Position numbers and translations under genes: made by a program. A stretch of DNA of 64,000 nucleotides from Atkinsonella hypoxylon (taxonomy: Eukaryota > Ascomycota > Sordariomycetes > Hypocreales > Clavicipitaceae), in NCBI GenBank assembly GCA_000729835.1, contig JFHB01000030.1, positions 180,861-244,860 on the forward strand. The letters are read 5' to 3'. Below are positions 45,309 to 55,600 of this stretch, one piece after another. The notes below the pieces were generated by a model, which saw nothing but the letters and a program-made list of their open reading frames with translations, did no database searches and was not told the DNA's origin. Positions within the stretch are counted from its first letter, which is position 1. Every line of letters begins with the position of its first letter.

Positions 45309-46208
45309 CTATACCGGAACAACGACATTGCTGCCATTCTTGGTCTCCATTTCTGCAACAAATTGTGCGTATCTGGACTTCCTGTTATGGATGCCACACT
45401 CGGTCTTGGATTTGCCTTTCCATCGACCGGCACGCTCGTCCTCTCCCTCCTTGACGGGGGAAGTTGAGTGCCAGTCGCCGATGGACTGGTATCCCTGATC
45501 GAGGAGAGCATTGTAGGGAACATTGTTCTCTTTGATGTAGTCTTTGACTTGAGAGAATGACCAAGCGGCCATAGGATTAATCTTGATGACATTTCGTTCC
45601 TCGTCCAACTCGATGATGGGTATGGAACCCCGAGCAGCACCTTGTGATCGACGACGTCCGTTCAAGACAGCTGTGACCTTGAGCTCCTCGTACGCTCGCT
45701 CGAGGGGCTCGACCTTGACGATCCAATCGTACATCTCATCGGCAATTTCCCATAGCTCCTTGCCGTACACCTCTTCAAATTGCTCGACCGTCTCCACGCC
45801 GTTGGGTCGGAAGACATTGACAGGCACGTTGGGATATCTGGCCTTGACCCGGTCCACCAGCTCATAAGTCTCCTTGAAGTGATGCAAGGTATCGAGGAAG
45901 ATGAGCTCGACTGGTTTTGACTCGGGATTCTCGTCCTGTATCTTGGATAGCATGTCCATTGTAGCAAGACCTGTCAACCCGAAAGCTGTTGATTGGAACA
46001 AGTTGGGGAACATGATTTTGCAGAAGCGGAGGATATCCATTGGGTGCATGGGCTCCATCTGTTTATTGAGGTATTCGACATGAGCCTTGGTCAAAGTGAC
46101 GTCAGGTCGAGAGGGCTCTTCTGGCGTGTAGTCAGATTGACCTGAGGCATACCCAGATTCTGGCTCGACTTTCTCGGCCACGAACGTCGAGTGAGTGTTG
46201 ACTACCAT
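45309..46208 (-). CDS. MET16: Phosphoadenosine phosphosulfate reductase (299 aa)
   Basis: Reduces PAPS to sulfite with thioredoxin in assimilatory sulfate reduction. It is intronless. The first true ATG is at 46206-46208 (MVVNTHSTFVAEK); the open frame runs a little further up but without ATG. The PP-loop region appears as STAFGLTGLATMDMLSK, followed by LIFLDTLHHF, LNGRRRSQG, the C-terminal DWHSTSPVKEGEDERAGRW and the catalytic ECGIH motif (C271). Length fits the fungal family, with an N-terminal extension of about 40 residues before the fold. Together with MET1 (siroheme for sulfite reductase) about 10 kb away, it is the second sulfate-assimilation gene here. Confidence 0.96.
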   Translation of the reverse strand: MVVNTHSTFVAEKVEPESGYASGQSDYTPEEPSRPDVTLTKAHVEYLNKQMEPMHPMDILRFCKIMFPNLFQSTAFGLTGLATMDMLSKIQDENPESKPVELIFLDTLHHFKETYELVDRVKARYPNVPVNVFRPNGVETVEQFEEVYGKELWEIADEMYDWIVKVEPLERAYEELKVTAVLNGRRRSQGAARGSIPIIELDEERNVIKINPMAAWSFSQVKDYIKENNVPYNALLDQGYQSIGDWHSTSPVKEGEDERAGRWKGKSKTECGIHNRKSRYAQFVAEMETKNGSNVVVPV

Positions 46209-48217
46209 GGCTGGAAGCACCGAGGATGCAAAGGGAGGCAACTTTTGAATCGAAGAAGGAAGAAATCCGCTCGCTTGAGCCTTGCAGAGGGTGTTGAGGA
46301 TTTGTTGACCAGAGGTCTATTTGATACTTCTGTTGTCGGTATTGGAAGTTTGACGAGCTATCTCGAGACGACGTTGTTGAATCTCTCTATATTTATAAAG
46401 CAACGCTGATGATTGAGTAGGATTGTAACATCACTTTATAAATGGAAATATACAGAAAAGGATGTTCGTATTTGCAAGAACAATGGCGAGTCTAGGATGT
46501 TTTCTCGAAAGAAAGTGTACGAAGGGGGGAATCACCTTGACTAATTTGTACCAACCTGATTATAAACGCAAAGTACATCATACACAACTTGTCCACTTCC
46601 AAGAGCCAATTTCCTTGTCTTCCGGCATAGTTCAGCAGAGCGCAACTAGACCGATCACGACATCGACGCCATTGCTTCCGCGATGTTGGAGCGTGGGGCG
46701 TGATTGGTGGACAACGGTTGGGACTTGATCTGATTTTTTGTAGCGCATACCTCGACACATCCCTCTACCTCCACTCTTTAGGAAAGTACACAGTACTCGC
46801 CCTGCCCCCAATCTATTTTTCTGGGGCCAGAGAAGGGTTTTCTGGGGCACGTATTAGAAATATGCACGGAACCTGTTGATGAACTAATCACCTGGAAGTC
46901 CACGCCGATGGCCACGCCTGTTGAATCGTGATTACTAAAGCCCATGAAAAGAAGTCAGCGATGCCCGTGGTGTTCGAGCATCCGCATCCGATGCCGACAA
47001 GCCGTGGAGCTAGAATCAATTCAGCTCCTTGGGCTATACCTACAGTAGGACATTGCATCGGCTCATCGGTGTACATGCGGGTATCGGCCGAGCCGACCGA
47101 CTGCCGCGTCAGGCACAGATAGATGATGGCTGGCATGCGGGTCTTGTACAGCAGAATCTCACTGCTTAATTTCTGTACTTTGGGGTCTTTAACACTATAA
47201 CTACATAGTAATTAACATCGCAATACCTCGAAATTTTATTGACTAATGACTAATAGCCGGACGATTTGATAAGAAGCATCTAATAGGAAAGATTACAGGA
47301 TCGATCAATCCACCGGACGCTCTCATTATATCCGTACTGCAACTGTGCAGTCATATCGAAGTCCTTGTACCTATCACATCACTGGACGCGACTAGACTAG
47401 CTACTGATAGGTAATCAGGGTGATTTGAATTGGGCTAGTAACGTTATGACGTCGGCCATCATAAGGCTGTCTGTCTGACGTTCACAACATTAAAATGACT
47501 AGGTAGGTACTTTAAAACTGTGCTTGGGACAAGGTATCTGAATGTATTCCCCTACCCGTGTCAATGCAATATTGAAATGCTCCTCCAAGCCTAGCTGCTC
47601 AGCCATATGATCGTTATGGATGACATTGGGTTTGGAACGGCAGACTGAAAGCCATTATGCATCGGACTGTCAATGGTGATGGTGGGGTTGACGATAAGTC
47701 AGTGTCAATACTAACTACTCCGTACCTAGGTAGGTAGGTAGGTATTTGACTTCTCCAGGCAGCACGCCACACGCCACACGCCACACGACTCGCTAAATCC
47801 GATCTGGCCCCTGTCGCGACATATGTATTTCCATATTTCCTCATCCGCGGTCTGGTTCAGCCTCCCTATGACACAGCCTTTTCCTCGCGCCCAGCCTCCA
47901 GCAAGTGGGAATCTGCACCGTCGCAGGTTGCTGCAGCCTCGGTTGACGCTTTCCTCGGGTGCTGATTGCTTTTTTTGAGTATCCAGGCATTACTGTGCTC
48001 CCCGCCGAATCGCATCCAGAAAGCCACACCGCCGACGTCGCACAAGACTACCTTCTGACTCCTGATTTAAGAGCCTCCCCGTCATACCCTGTGTCAAAAC
48101 GCTTCTTGATGTCGATTTTCACGTTTTCCGCATCGAGATATCGACGCTCGCACGATCCGTCGTAAAAACATCCTTACTTAATGTGCCACAGTCCAGTCTT
48201 GATCCAAGTTTGACGAT
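46209..48217. other. Divergent intergenic, about 2 kb
   Basis: Between the MET16 and SER2 starts. A TACTCCGTA copy (47716-47724) runs straight into a (TAGG)n microsatellite (47727-47744), followed by tandem CACGCCA copies (47763-47787). No ORF here is convincing. Confidence 0.5.
47716..47787 (+). repeat. Motif plus TAGG and CACGCCA microsatellites
   Basis: TACTCCGTA, then four TAGG units, then just over three CACGCCA units, all within 72 bases upstream of SER2. Confidence 0.85.
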
Positions 48218-49642
48218 ATGGCTGATGCTGCGGGTACTCGCAAACAAAATGCGGCTCGCCCACAGATGACGGAGGGGATGCGCACCAGCTCCTATCTTCG
48301 TGATCATCAACAATACAGAGCTCCGAAAGTGACGGAGCAATATCATGGAATTGATGAAGTGGTTGGAAGCAGCTGTGCACGCAAATCGGCGTCTCCGAAA
48401 CCGATTCTGCCATTTCGAGGTGTCCCTAGCGATGACATGCCCGCAACCATTGTAGACAGCGGCGTCAACCACAGCCTCTCGCATCCAAACTGTGCACCTC
48501 CCCCAGGACTCAAAACCAATCGTCTTGTGGCTACTCTCTTCTACAAAGGTCTATCTTCTAGTGTTCTTGCAACCCAAACACGATCTGCCGGTCTCTCAGA
48601 TGGCCATGAAGTCCTGCCATCGAATATGGCTCCAACGACAAACATGGACTCTTTCCCTCTGGAACCACCTACCCAGGAATCAGAACAGCTCGACCACATT
48701 TATGGTTCCTATATCTCGCCCTTGTGCATTGCTTCGTTCTTGCATCTCATGTCAACGTTCCCTCTGCCACACGGAGCAGATGAACCGCACTCGTCCCATA
48801 GATGCTTGGACAATCCGGAAACCCCTCGCATTGTTGAGCTTACCTTGTCGCCAGCTCCGTCATCCGATCACCTGAGCCTTTCAGACTTGCGCAAACATGA
48901 AACGATTTATCGCTTTGAACAAGAGTGGAATGTGGATGTCATACTTCAACGGGATCTGGTGTGGAGGAGGAACCCTCGCCTTGTTGTATTTGACATGGAT
49001 AGCACGCTCATTACCCAAGAGGTGATTGAATTGATGGCCGAGACCATTAAAGACCCTCCCGGTTTGGCGGCCCGCGTCGCGGACATCACCCACCGAGCCA
49101 TGACGGGAGAGCTGGATTTCGACGCTTCGTTCCGCGAGCGAGTTGCCCTCCTCAAGGGTGTCAGCGCCTCAGTATTTGATGATTTGAGGCAGGTCATCGA
49201 AGTCACTCACGGCGTCCCCGAGCTTATTAAGGCCCTGAAACGCCTCGGGGTCAAGACAGCAGTGCTTTCCGGAGGGTTTCAGCCCCTGACCGGTTGGTTG
49301 GCTGAGAAATTGGGCATTGACTATGCTTTTGCCAACGAAGTGGTCATCGAGGATGGAAAACTGACTGGGGAAACGAAAGGCAAGATTGTTGGCAAGGAAC
49401 GGAAGCGAGATCTTCTGGTAGAGGTCGCGACTAAGGAAAATATTGCGTTGTCGCAAGCCGTGGCCGTTGGCGATGGGGCCAATGACTTGTTGATGCTGAG
49501 TGAGGCAGGCCTGGGAGTGGCATGGAATGCGAAGCCCATGGTGCAAATGGAGGCGGATGCAAGACTGAACTCAGGCAGTCTGCTGGATCTCCTGTACTTG
49601 TTTGGATTCACAGCTGATGAGATCCAGATGTTGACGGCATGA
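48218..49642 (+). CDS. SER2: Phosphoserine phosphatase (474 aa)
   Basis: A HAD-superfamily enzyme for the last step of serine synthesis from 3-phosphoglycerate. It is intronless. The C-terminal half holds all HAD motifs: motif I FDMDST (258-263, nucleophile D259), the cap region with GELDFDASFRERVALLKG, motif II SGGF, a motif III lysine in the KGKIVGKERKR stretch and motif IV GDGANDLLML (about 417-426). The first 250 residues are an extension that the short bacterial and yeast enzymes lack. Its second part (LSPAPSSDHLSLSDLRKHETIYRFEQEW...) could be an ACT-like regulatory piece, which is inference. The start MADAAGTRKQNA is the first ATG of the frame. The catalytic set is complete. Confidence 0.95.
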   Translation: MADAAGTRKQNAARPQMTEGMRTSSYLRDHQQYRAPKVTEQYHGIDEVVGSSCARKSASPKPILPFRGVPSDDMPATIVDSGVNHSLSHPNCAPPPGLKTNRLVATLFYKGLSSSVLATQTRSAGLSDGHEVLPSNMAPTTNMDSFPLEPPTQESEQLDHIYGSYISPLCIASFLHLMSTFPLPHGADEPHSSHRCLDNPETPRIVELTLSPAPSSDHLSLSDLRKHETIYRFEQEWNVDVILQRDLVWRRNPRLVVFDMDSTLITQEVIELMAETIKDPPGLAARVADITHRAMTGELDFDASFRERVALLKGVSASVFDDLRQVIEVTHGVPELIKALKRLGVKTAVLSGGFQPLTGWLAEKLGIDYAFANEVVIEDGKLTGETKGKIVGKERKRDLLVEVATKENIALSQAVAVGDGANDLLMLSEAGLGVAWNAKPMVQMEADARLNSGSLLDLLYLFGFTADEIQMLTA

Positions 49643-50123
49643 TGCGTGTTAAGGCGTTAAGCGGGTTTGCTGCATAAATCCCGAGATGGTCGAGTAATGG
49701 CGCCTTGGAGGAAATGCCGAGGAAAGGGTATCATTTCTCGTAGCGGGGTGTTTGAGTTCTGGTAGGTTGCTCTCAGGATACCGATGTTCGAGCAGCAATA
49801 GCTGAATCACATAACAGACTGGCACATTTAAACTCATTCACCATATCTCAAGCTAGGTGCTGAAGTTGTATCTATCTCCTGTAAGAATATGATAGATGCG
49901 TTGTAGTTGGTGGTTGTAATGTATAACAAATAGTAGAATAGAGCCACTCCTCTACCATCTCTCAATAAGTTTACACTGGTGATTCCTCCATCTATGGCGC
50001 GCCCAACTCTGCGATCGGTTTATTCTTTTTCTTCCCAGTTGCCCATATCGTGATATGAGAGTTCCCATTACCCAAGCACAGTTCCCATCTGCAAAAAAAA
50101 AAAAAAAAAAAAGATAGACGCTT
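49643..50123. other. Convergent 3' intergenic
   Basis: About 0.5 kb between SER2 and the small mitochondrial-like gene. It has a run of about 21 A at 50093-50113. No gene recognised. Confidence 0.5.
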
Positions 50124-50724
50124 TCAAGGATATCCGTCCTTGCCCCACTTATTGAATTTGTCGTGCAACTCCTTGGGCAAAGTGACGTTAGGGACAATGA
50201 CGACGTTAAGAGCACTGGGGGCGTCCTTGGGCTCGGCGCTGAGGTCACCACCGGGATGATACTTGTATTTGCCCTGCGAGTCGCCTTCCCAAGGCATGCC
50301 GCCCTTGGCGATAGACACAGGAGTCTCCGAGGTGGACTTTGTAGGGGTACGGCCTGCGGAGACGAAAATGAGATAAAGAAGAAGACACATGTTAGGAAAA
50401 CTCTGCGAAGCTATGAAGTCCTGAGGCTGGGAGGGGTCGTCGTACCAAAGTAGTAGCCTGCGCCGCCGAGAGCAGCAACCATGACACCACCGAGGATCTA
50501 CCAGTTATTAGTTAGACTTTCTGACATACTTAGATATGATTTCCCTGAGGCCGTGAATGGAAATTCCGTCGCATGATCGGGATATGGAGTGCAACGGCGG
50601 GGGATGTCCGGGATTTACCACGCACCATGAGCTCGGGGTTACGCCTGCTCTCGGCTTTGAGGTTCTCATTTTGCAGACGACGGGCAGTAGTGCTGAAGAG
50701 ACGGCGAGCGATTTGGGAAGACAT
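50124..50724 (-). CDS. Small single-pass protein, probably mitochondrial (126 aa)
   Basis: Exons 50626-50724, 50446-50497 and 50124-50353. Donors are GTGCGT and GTACGA and acceptors TAG and CAG, and the phases join cleanly. The N-terminus MSSQIARRLFSTTARRLQ is a typical mitochondrial presequence (Arg-rich, with an RRLFS-type cleavage context). The 52-nt middle exon encodes most of one hydrophobic segment (ILGGVMVAALGGAGYYFG, about residues 34-51). The soluble tail has GGMPWEGDSQGKYKYHPGGD and a conserved-looking DAPSALNVVIVPNVTLPKEL. I cannot name the family. An inner-membrane respiratory-chain accessory or assembly role would fit the layout but is only inference. Confidence 0.8.
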
Positions 50725-52448
50725 GGTTGCTGTGGTGCGGCGGTGGACGTTGGATGACGGTGATGGAGCAGCAGTCGAGGAGTAGGTAAAGAGGTTCTGA
50801 GGTCAGAAGCTCGTAGCTGGTCTCGTATGATGCCACTGGGAGGTTGTGGGTTTGGTAGGAAGCATTCTGATTGGCTGATAAGGATGTGGGACATCACGTG
50901 AAAAGGAAGGAAGGGGAAAGCTTGGTACGGTTACCAAGACGTCATATGACGGTTGGAGACGGTGCGACGGTTGAACGGGTTTCTTCCGTCCTTTATGCTT
51001 CGTACGTAGTATTATTTTTTATTTTTTATTTCCGCAATTTTCTGCGAGACGAAGAGTACTTACTAGCCTCGACAGCTGGGGAGGATCGAAGGCAATAATG
51101 TTTGCTTTGCTTTGCTGGGAATCATTGCTTGCTTTGCTTATACATGCAGTTCCGTTTGAGGGGAGCATCTTAGCGTTTAGTAATACTCTGTATTCTATGG
51201 TGGTACACGGTCCAAAAATATGTAGGACTGACATTGACTGGGTCTGATGCATCTGGTTGTCTACAGACTCATTCCCAATGTGACTAAGGTAGGTATGTAA
51301 TTAAGTGCGCGACATTTCTATCCCTTCGACGCTGCGGGACCCACTCCAGTGCGGAAACGTGTGAACAGCTGCCACAGCACGCGTTATGGTTGCCACGTGT
51401 GCGGTATCTCTTCGTACCTCCAGAAATTAATGGGACTTATATCATAGTGGTGTTCGCATGTGAGGTTAAGACGCCTATCGAAACTCGTACCGATTAGTCA
51501 ATTAGCTAGTTCGTGAGGCAGCTAGCGCCTTACGGCTGTTCAGGAATTGTTGTAGAACGACATGCTGCAGGATTCAAGTCATACGGCGATTTCGCTGTGG
51601 GGGGGGGGATGTGATTGACTGAAAAACTGATTGACTGATTGACAGACAGCACGCTGTACGCTGTCACGTCTGGGCTGCCCGCGCTGTGCACCCCACCCCC
51701 CTGACCTGAGCCTTTCCTACATGTATGTAGCTTTCTTGCGTCGCCTCTTTGCGTCTTCTCTGCGTCTTCTCTGCGATCGCCCGCTGCGTCAACACAGCAA
51801 AGACGTCGACTGGCCGATGACGATGCGCTCGAGACTGGAAAAAGCAACGAGCATTGCATCTGCTACATCGACCTTTCCCCTGCACTAGCATTTGCTTGGT
51901 GTTACTTCTTCGCTCTGTGCCGCATTACCCGTTTCCCTGTTCAGTGCATCGAGCCCTTTTTACTTTTTGCCATTTAACGTCGGCATACCACGCAGCTCTA
52001 CACCTCGCTCATTCTCTTTTCTTATCTCTCTGACGTCAACTGCCTCCCGCCGCTCCCTATTACGTCCGACATACCGCCTGGCTTTCTCTCGCACAATTTT
52101 TGTGTCTACGCTCTGCCTCCAGTGTCCTCACTGTGATCACACTTTCCGACAGACCATCGAGACCATAGACGTTGCCGCAGAACAAAGCCGATCGACAACC
52201 ATAACGTAATCTTTCGAAATCCGTCTCCACGACGTATATTTATTTGGTGTGGGACGAGATCCCGTGGGGTGACGACATATTGCTTGTACAGAAGGAACCA
52301 GCATTTGCCACGTTGTGGAACACGTATCCTAGTGTCTGCTACTCCGACCAGTTGTCGAACCTCTTTCTCGTTAGACAGGCACAAGAGGGCTCGAATATCC
52401 TGTAACCACGACTAGACAATTGCATTGACTTCAAGTCTGCCATATTCC
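50725..52448. other. Divergent intergenic, about 1.7 kb
   Basis: Between the small mitochondrial-like gene and ERF2. CTTTG repeats lie at about 51097-51137. From 51890 to 52440 the plus strand is pyrimidine-rich, consistent with a long ERF2 5' leader. ORFs on both strands look random. Confidence 0.5.
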
Positions 52449-54496
52449 ATGGATTTTCAGGACTCAGCTGACGGGCCTGTGTCTCCAGGAGACACTACTT
52501 ACTTACCTCCTCAGCAAGATGGAGGCGGCGACCAGCGACCAGCGACTATCGATTGTTCCCGAACCAGCCATGTTGGCGACGATAGGTGTGAAGCAAGAAA
52601 TACCACGCAAAGAACGGCAGCGCATTCCGACTCACGCCCAGTGACTGCTGCTCGGGGTGTACAAACAGGGCGGAAAGATCTCGCCACAGGGCTGCAACTG
52701 AAGAGGGAGAGTATTGGAAGCATGACTGCTTCGGGACGAGCACCAACCTTGACAACCCGGAGCCATGTTCCTTCGCTGACGTCGGATGCCTTTTTTCGAC
52801 CGATGAGCTCGCAGAAGCTCCAAGCACAGCGAAGCGCTGGTCCGAGGCCCGTTCCAGTCAACATACAACTGCAAACCTCACCGGCCAATCTTGACGATGA
52901 CCAGACGGATATGGGTGGCAGTGTTATTGATGGCGTACCGGGTGATAATCTGCAGCACACTGCCCATGACATTCGGAAACTGGGGGAGACCGGCAACAGT
53001 ATGCGGCTTCCACCATGGCGCGGCACCGAAATGGCAGATCAGGAAGCATTTAGTCGTATAACCGCAAACGCAAGCCCGAGCACTGGTCATCATCACACTG
53101 GCAGCATGTCTGATGGCGTCCGGCCGCTGCAGAAGAAGTCCGACCAGGGTCAGAACCTGCATATCAAATTAGACAAGAGCTACAGAGACCTTGCTGGCCT
53201 TCCGAGTCCGGCCAAGTCTACCAGATCCTTTCGCTCGAGCTTCCTTCTGCCCGGCAAAGTCGGGCAGGCACAAAGTGGTCGACATAGGAACACTAGTGGT
53301 GCTGAAAAGCTTTCATCTGCAGCTTCGTCACCTCTGTTTGCAGGGAAAGATTCGAAGTCTGGCTCGAAACCCCTGGCTGCCGATTCCAGAGGGCAAAGTA
53401 TCGGCAGGGTATATCAATATTTCGAAGGCAATACCGTGTTCTGCCTAGGCGGCAGGTGGCAAAATACGAAGCATACGCCGATCAACATTGCGACAGCACT
53501 GTTTGTGGTCGTACCATGTGCTCTCTTTTTCGGATTTGAGGCTCCGTGGTTGTGGCAAAATATCTCACCAGCAATTCCCATTACTTTCGCGTATTTGACC
53601 TACATTTGCATTTCATCATTTATTCATGCCTCTGTGTCAGATCCTGGGGTAAGATATTTCATGAACATCGTTTTCTTTGTTCCAGGTGGCAACAAATTCG
53701 CTTACCATTTGATGTCTAGATTCTCCCACGAAACCTTCATAAATTTCCGGAAAGACCAGATCAGAATGATCCCCTTCGCTTGGGTCCTCCTACTAACGAT
53801 TGGACATTGGTCAAATCAGCAGAACCCACCGCCGCAGCCATGGAGTTTCCGGTTAAGCACTGCCGGACATGCAAGATCTGGCGCCCGCCTCGCGCGCACC
53901 ACTGCCGCTTATGTGACAACTGCATCGAAGGTCATGATCACCATTGTGTGTGGCTCAATAACTGCGTCGGCAAACGCAATTACCGCTTTTTCTTCGCCTT
54001 CGTCGTATCCGCCACTATATTGTCGGCGTATCTGATTGGTGCTACTCTGGCCAAGATTCTGATTCACATGAACCGACAAGAACTCTCTTTCGGCGAGTCA
54101 ATCAATGATTTCCGAGTGTCTTTTGCTCTTGTCATTCTCGGAGCGCTTTGCATGGCATACCCAGCTGGCCTTGTGGGCTACCATATGTTTCTCATGTCAC
54201 GCGGAGAAACTACACGCGAGTTCATCGTCTCACACAAATTTGTCAAGAATGAACGATTCAGGGCATTCAGTCAGGGCAATTGGCTTAAAAATGTGATTGC
54301 GGTGCTCTGTCGTCCGAGACCGCCAACATATTATCGCTTCAAGAGCAGCTACAAAAGTGGCGATCAGCGTCTGGGCGTCCATTACCGCCAACGACCGCGG
54401 CAAAACTCTCAGGGTCTTGAGCTGGACAGCGTGCTGCCTGGTACATCACCAAGTTTCCAAGGACCAGTGGCACTCCGCGGGCAAAGTCGGGATTAA
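52449..54496 (+). CDS. ERF2: Palmitoyltransferase Erf2, DHHC type (658 aa)
   Basis: Endoplasmic-reticulum or Golgi S-acyltransferase (with Erf4/Shr5) for Ras and other proteins. Exons 52449-53648 and 53720-54496. Joining DPG to ILPRNLHKFPERPDQNDPLRLGPP restores the conserved juxtamembrane region. The first ATG gives MDFQDSADGP. A disordered N-terminal extension of about 320 residues, rich in Ser, Gly and Gln, precedes two membrane segments. The cysteine-rich catalytic domain follows: HCRTCKIWRPPRAHHCRLCDN with CIEGHDHHCVW, D473-C476 being the active DHHC. Two more membrane segments and the TTxE motif (GETTREF) come next. A basic C-tail ends in GQSRD. All catalytic features are present. Confidence 0.95.
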
Positions 54497-55600
54497 TCGA
54501 CGATGATATGACCCCACTGAACCACAACTTGGCTGTTCTGTAATGTAATTTATTTGTGCTCTTTATATACCCTCAGCGTACCGAGTTTTATTTTTCTTAT
54601 TATCACTCTATTTCGAACAGTTTTGGTATGGGTTGAAGCAGGCACGGTTTGAAGGCTGCAACTACTGCATGCTTCAGTGTGATATAGAAGGCAAAGAATC
54701 AATGGTACACTCACGATATATATATATTCTTAATTTTCAATCATGTTTTCTTTCCGGTGCTAGGAAGAATGGATCTTGTCAGGAGTCTTGTTGTGGGTTG
54801 GTGACTACTGCGTGTGCCACCTTTAGTGCCCATTACCTTATTTTTGCGTTGACCGTAAGTAATCACTCGAGTCCATATGGAATGTCGCTTTTTGCAGGTT
54901 CCTACTTGAGTACGAGTGCCGTTACCATCTTGAGTGGCGGCTTGTGACGTTCAGTTCGTCTTGAAAATAACAAATATCACCAGCAAACGCTCAGTCGCAA
55001 TACTTCAAACGTGGATCAATCAGCGATCCCACGTGGGGCTGAGGCGCGCAGGCGGGTGACATGCCAGGTACGTACCCAGCCACGCATGGTGGGGTGATAA
55101 GAGATTTCTAGCAGCGACGCCGCGGCCGATAGTTAAGGAGGATTTGAAACAGGCCCAATTTTTTTTTAAGTAAATAAATAAATAAAAAGAAAAAGGTAAA
55201 TTTCAAGTCGTAGAAGCCCATCAGTCAGCGACGCTCAAGAAAACTGCCCGCTTGGATTGGTGGAAACCAGCCGTGTGGTTTCATTTGGGCAAAACAGTGA
55301 GTGTTCAGACCTCCTTCCGTTTCCACTTCCACTGCTTCTTCCTCTGTGCTGTACTGCATTCCTGTTCTCGCCCGTCTCGTATTTATAATTACCCTGTTCT
55401 CCAAGAAGAGATAAGACCAAGGGACAGACAGACAGGGTGAGAGACAGAGAGCGCCTGCGGACGACAATCCCGCTGTTGATATTTCGCGCCTCTACAATTT
55501 CCTTGGTCTTGCAGTTGCCACATCGCCCAGATCGTGCCCAGTGTTACCGTCGAGGCCACGTCGATTTTTGTCGTGGACGTGTCTCCTCGCTTCGTCCACG
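54497..55600. other. Intergenic with EF-3 leader, about 1.1 kb
   Basis: The ERF2 3' UTR and EF-3 promoter. An AAAT-type repeat (55169-55188) lies in an AT-rich tract about 400 bases before the EF-3 start. The final 200 bases are pyrimidine-rich, as expected for a strongly translated gene. No ORF is supported. Confidence 0.5.
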
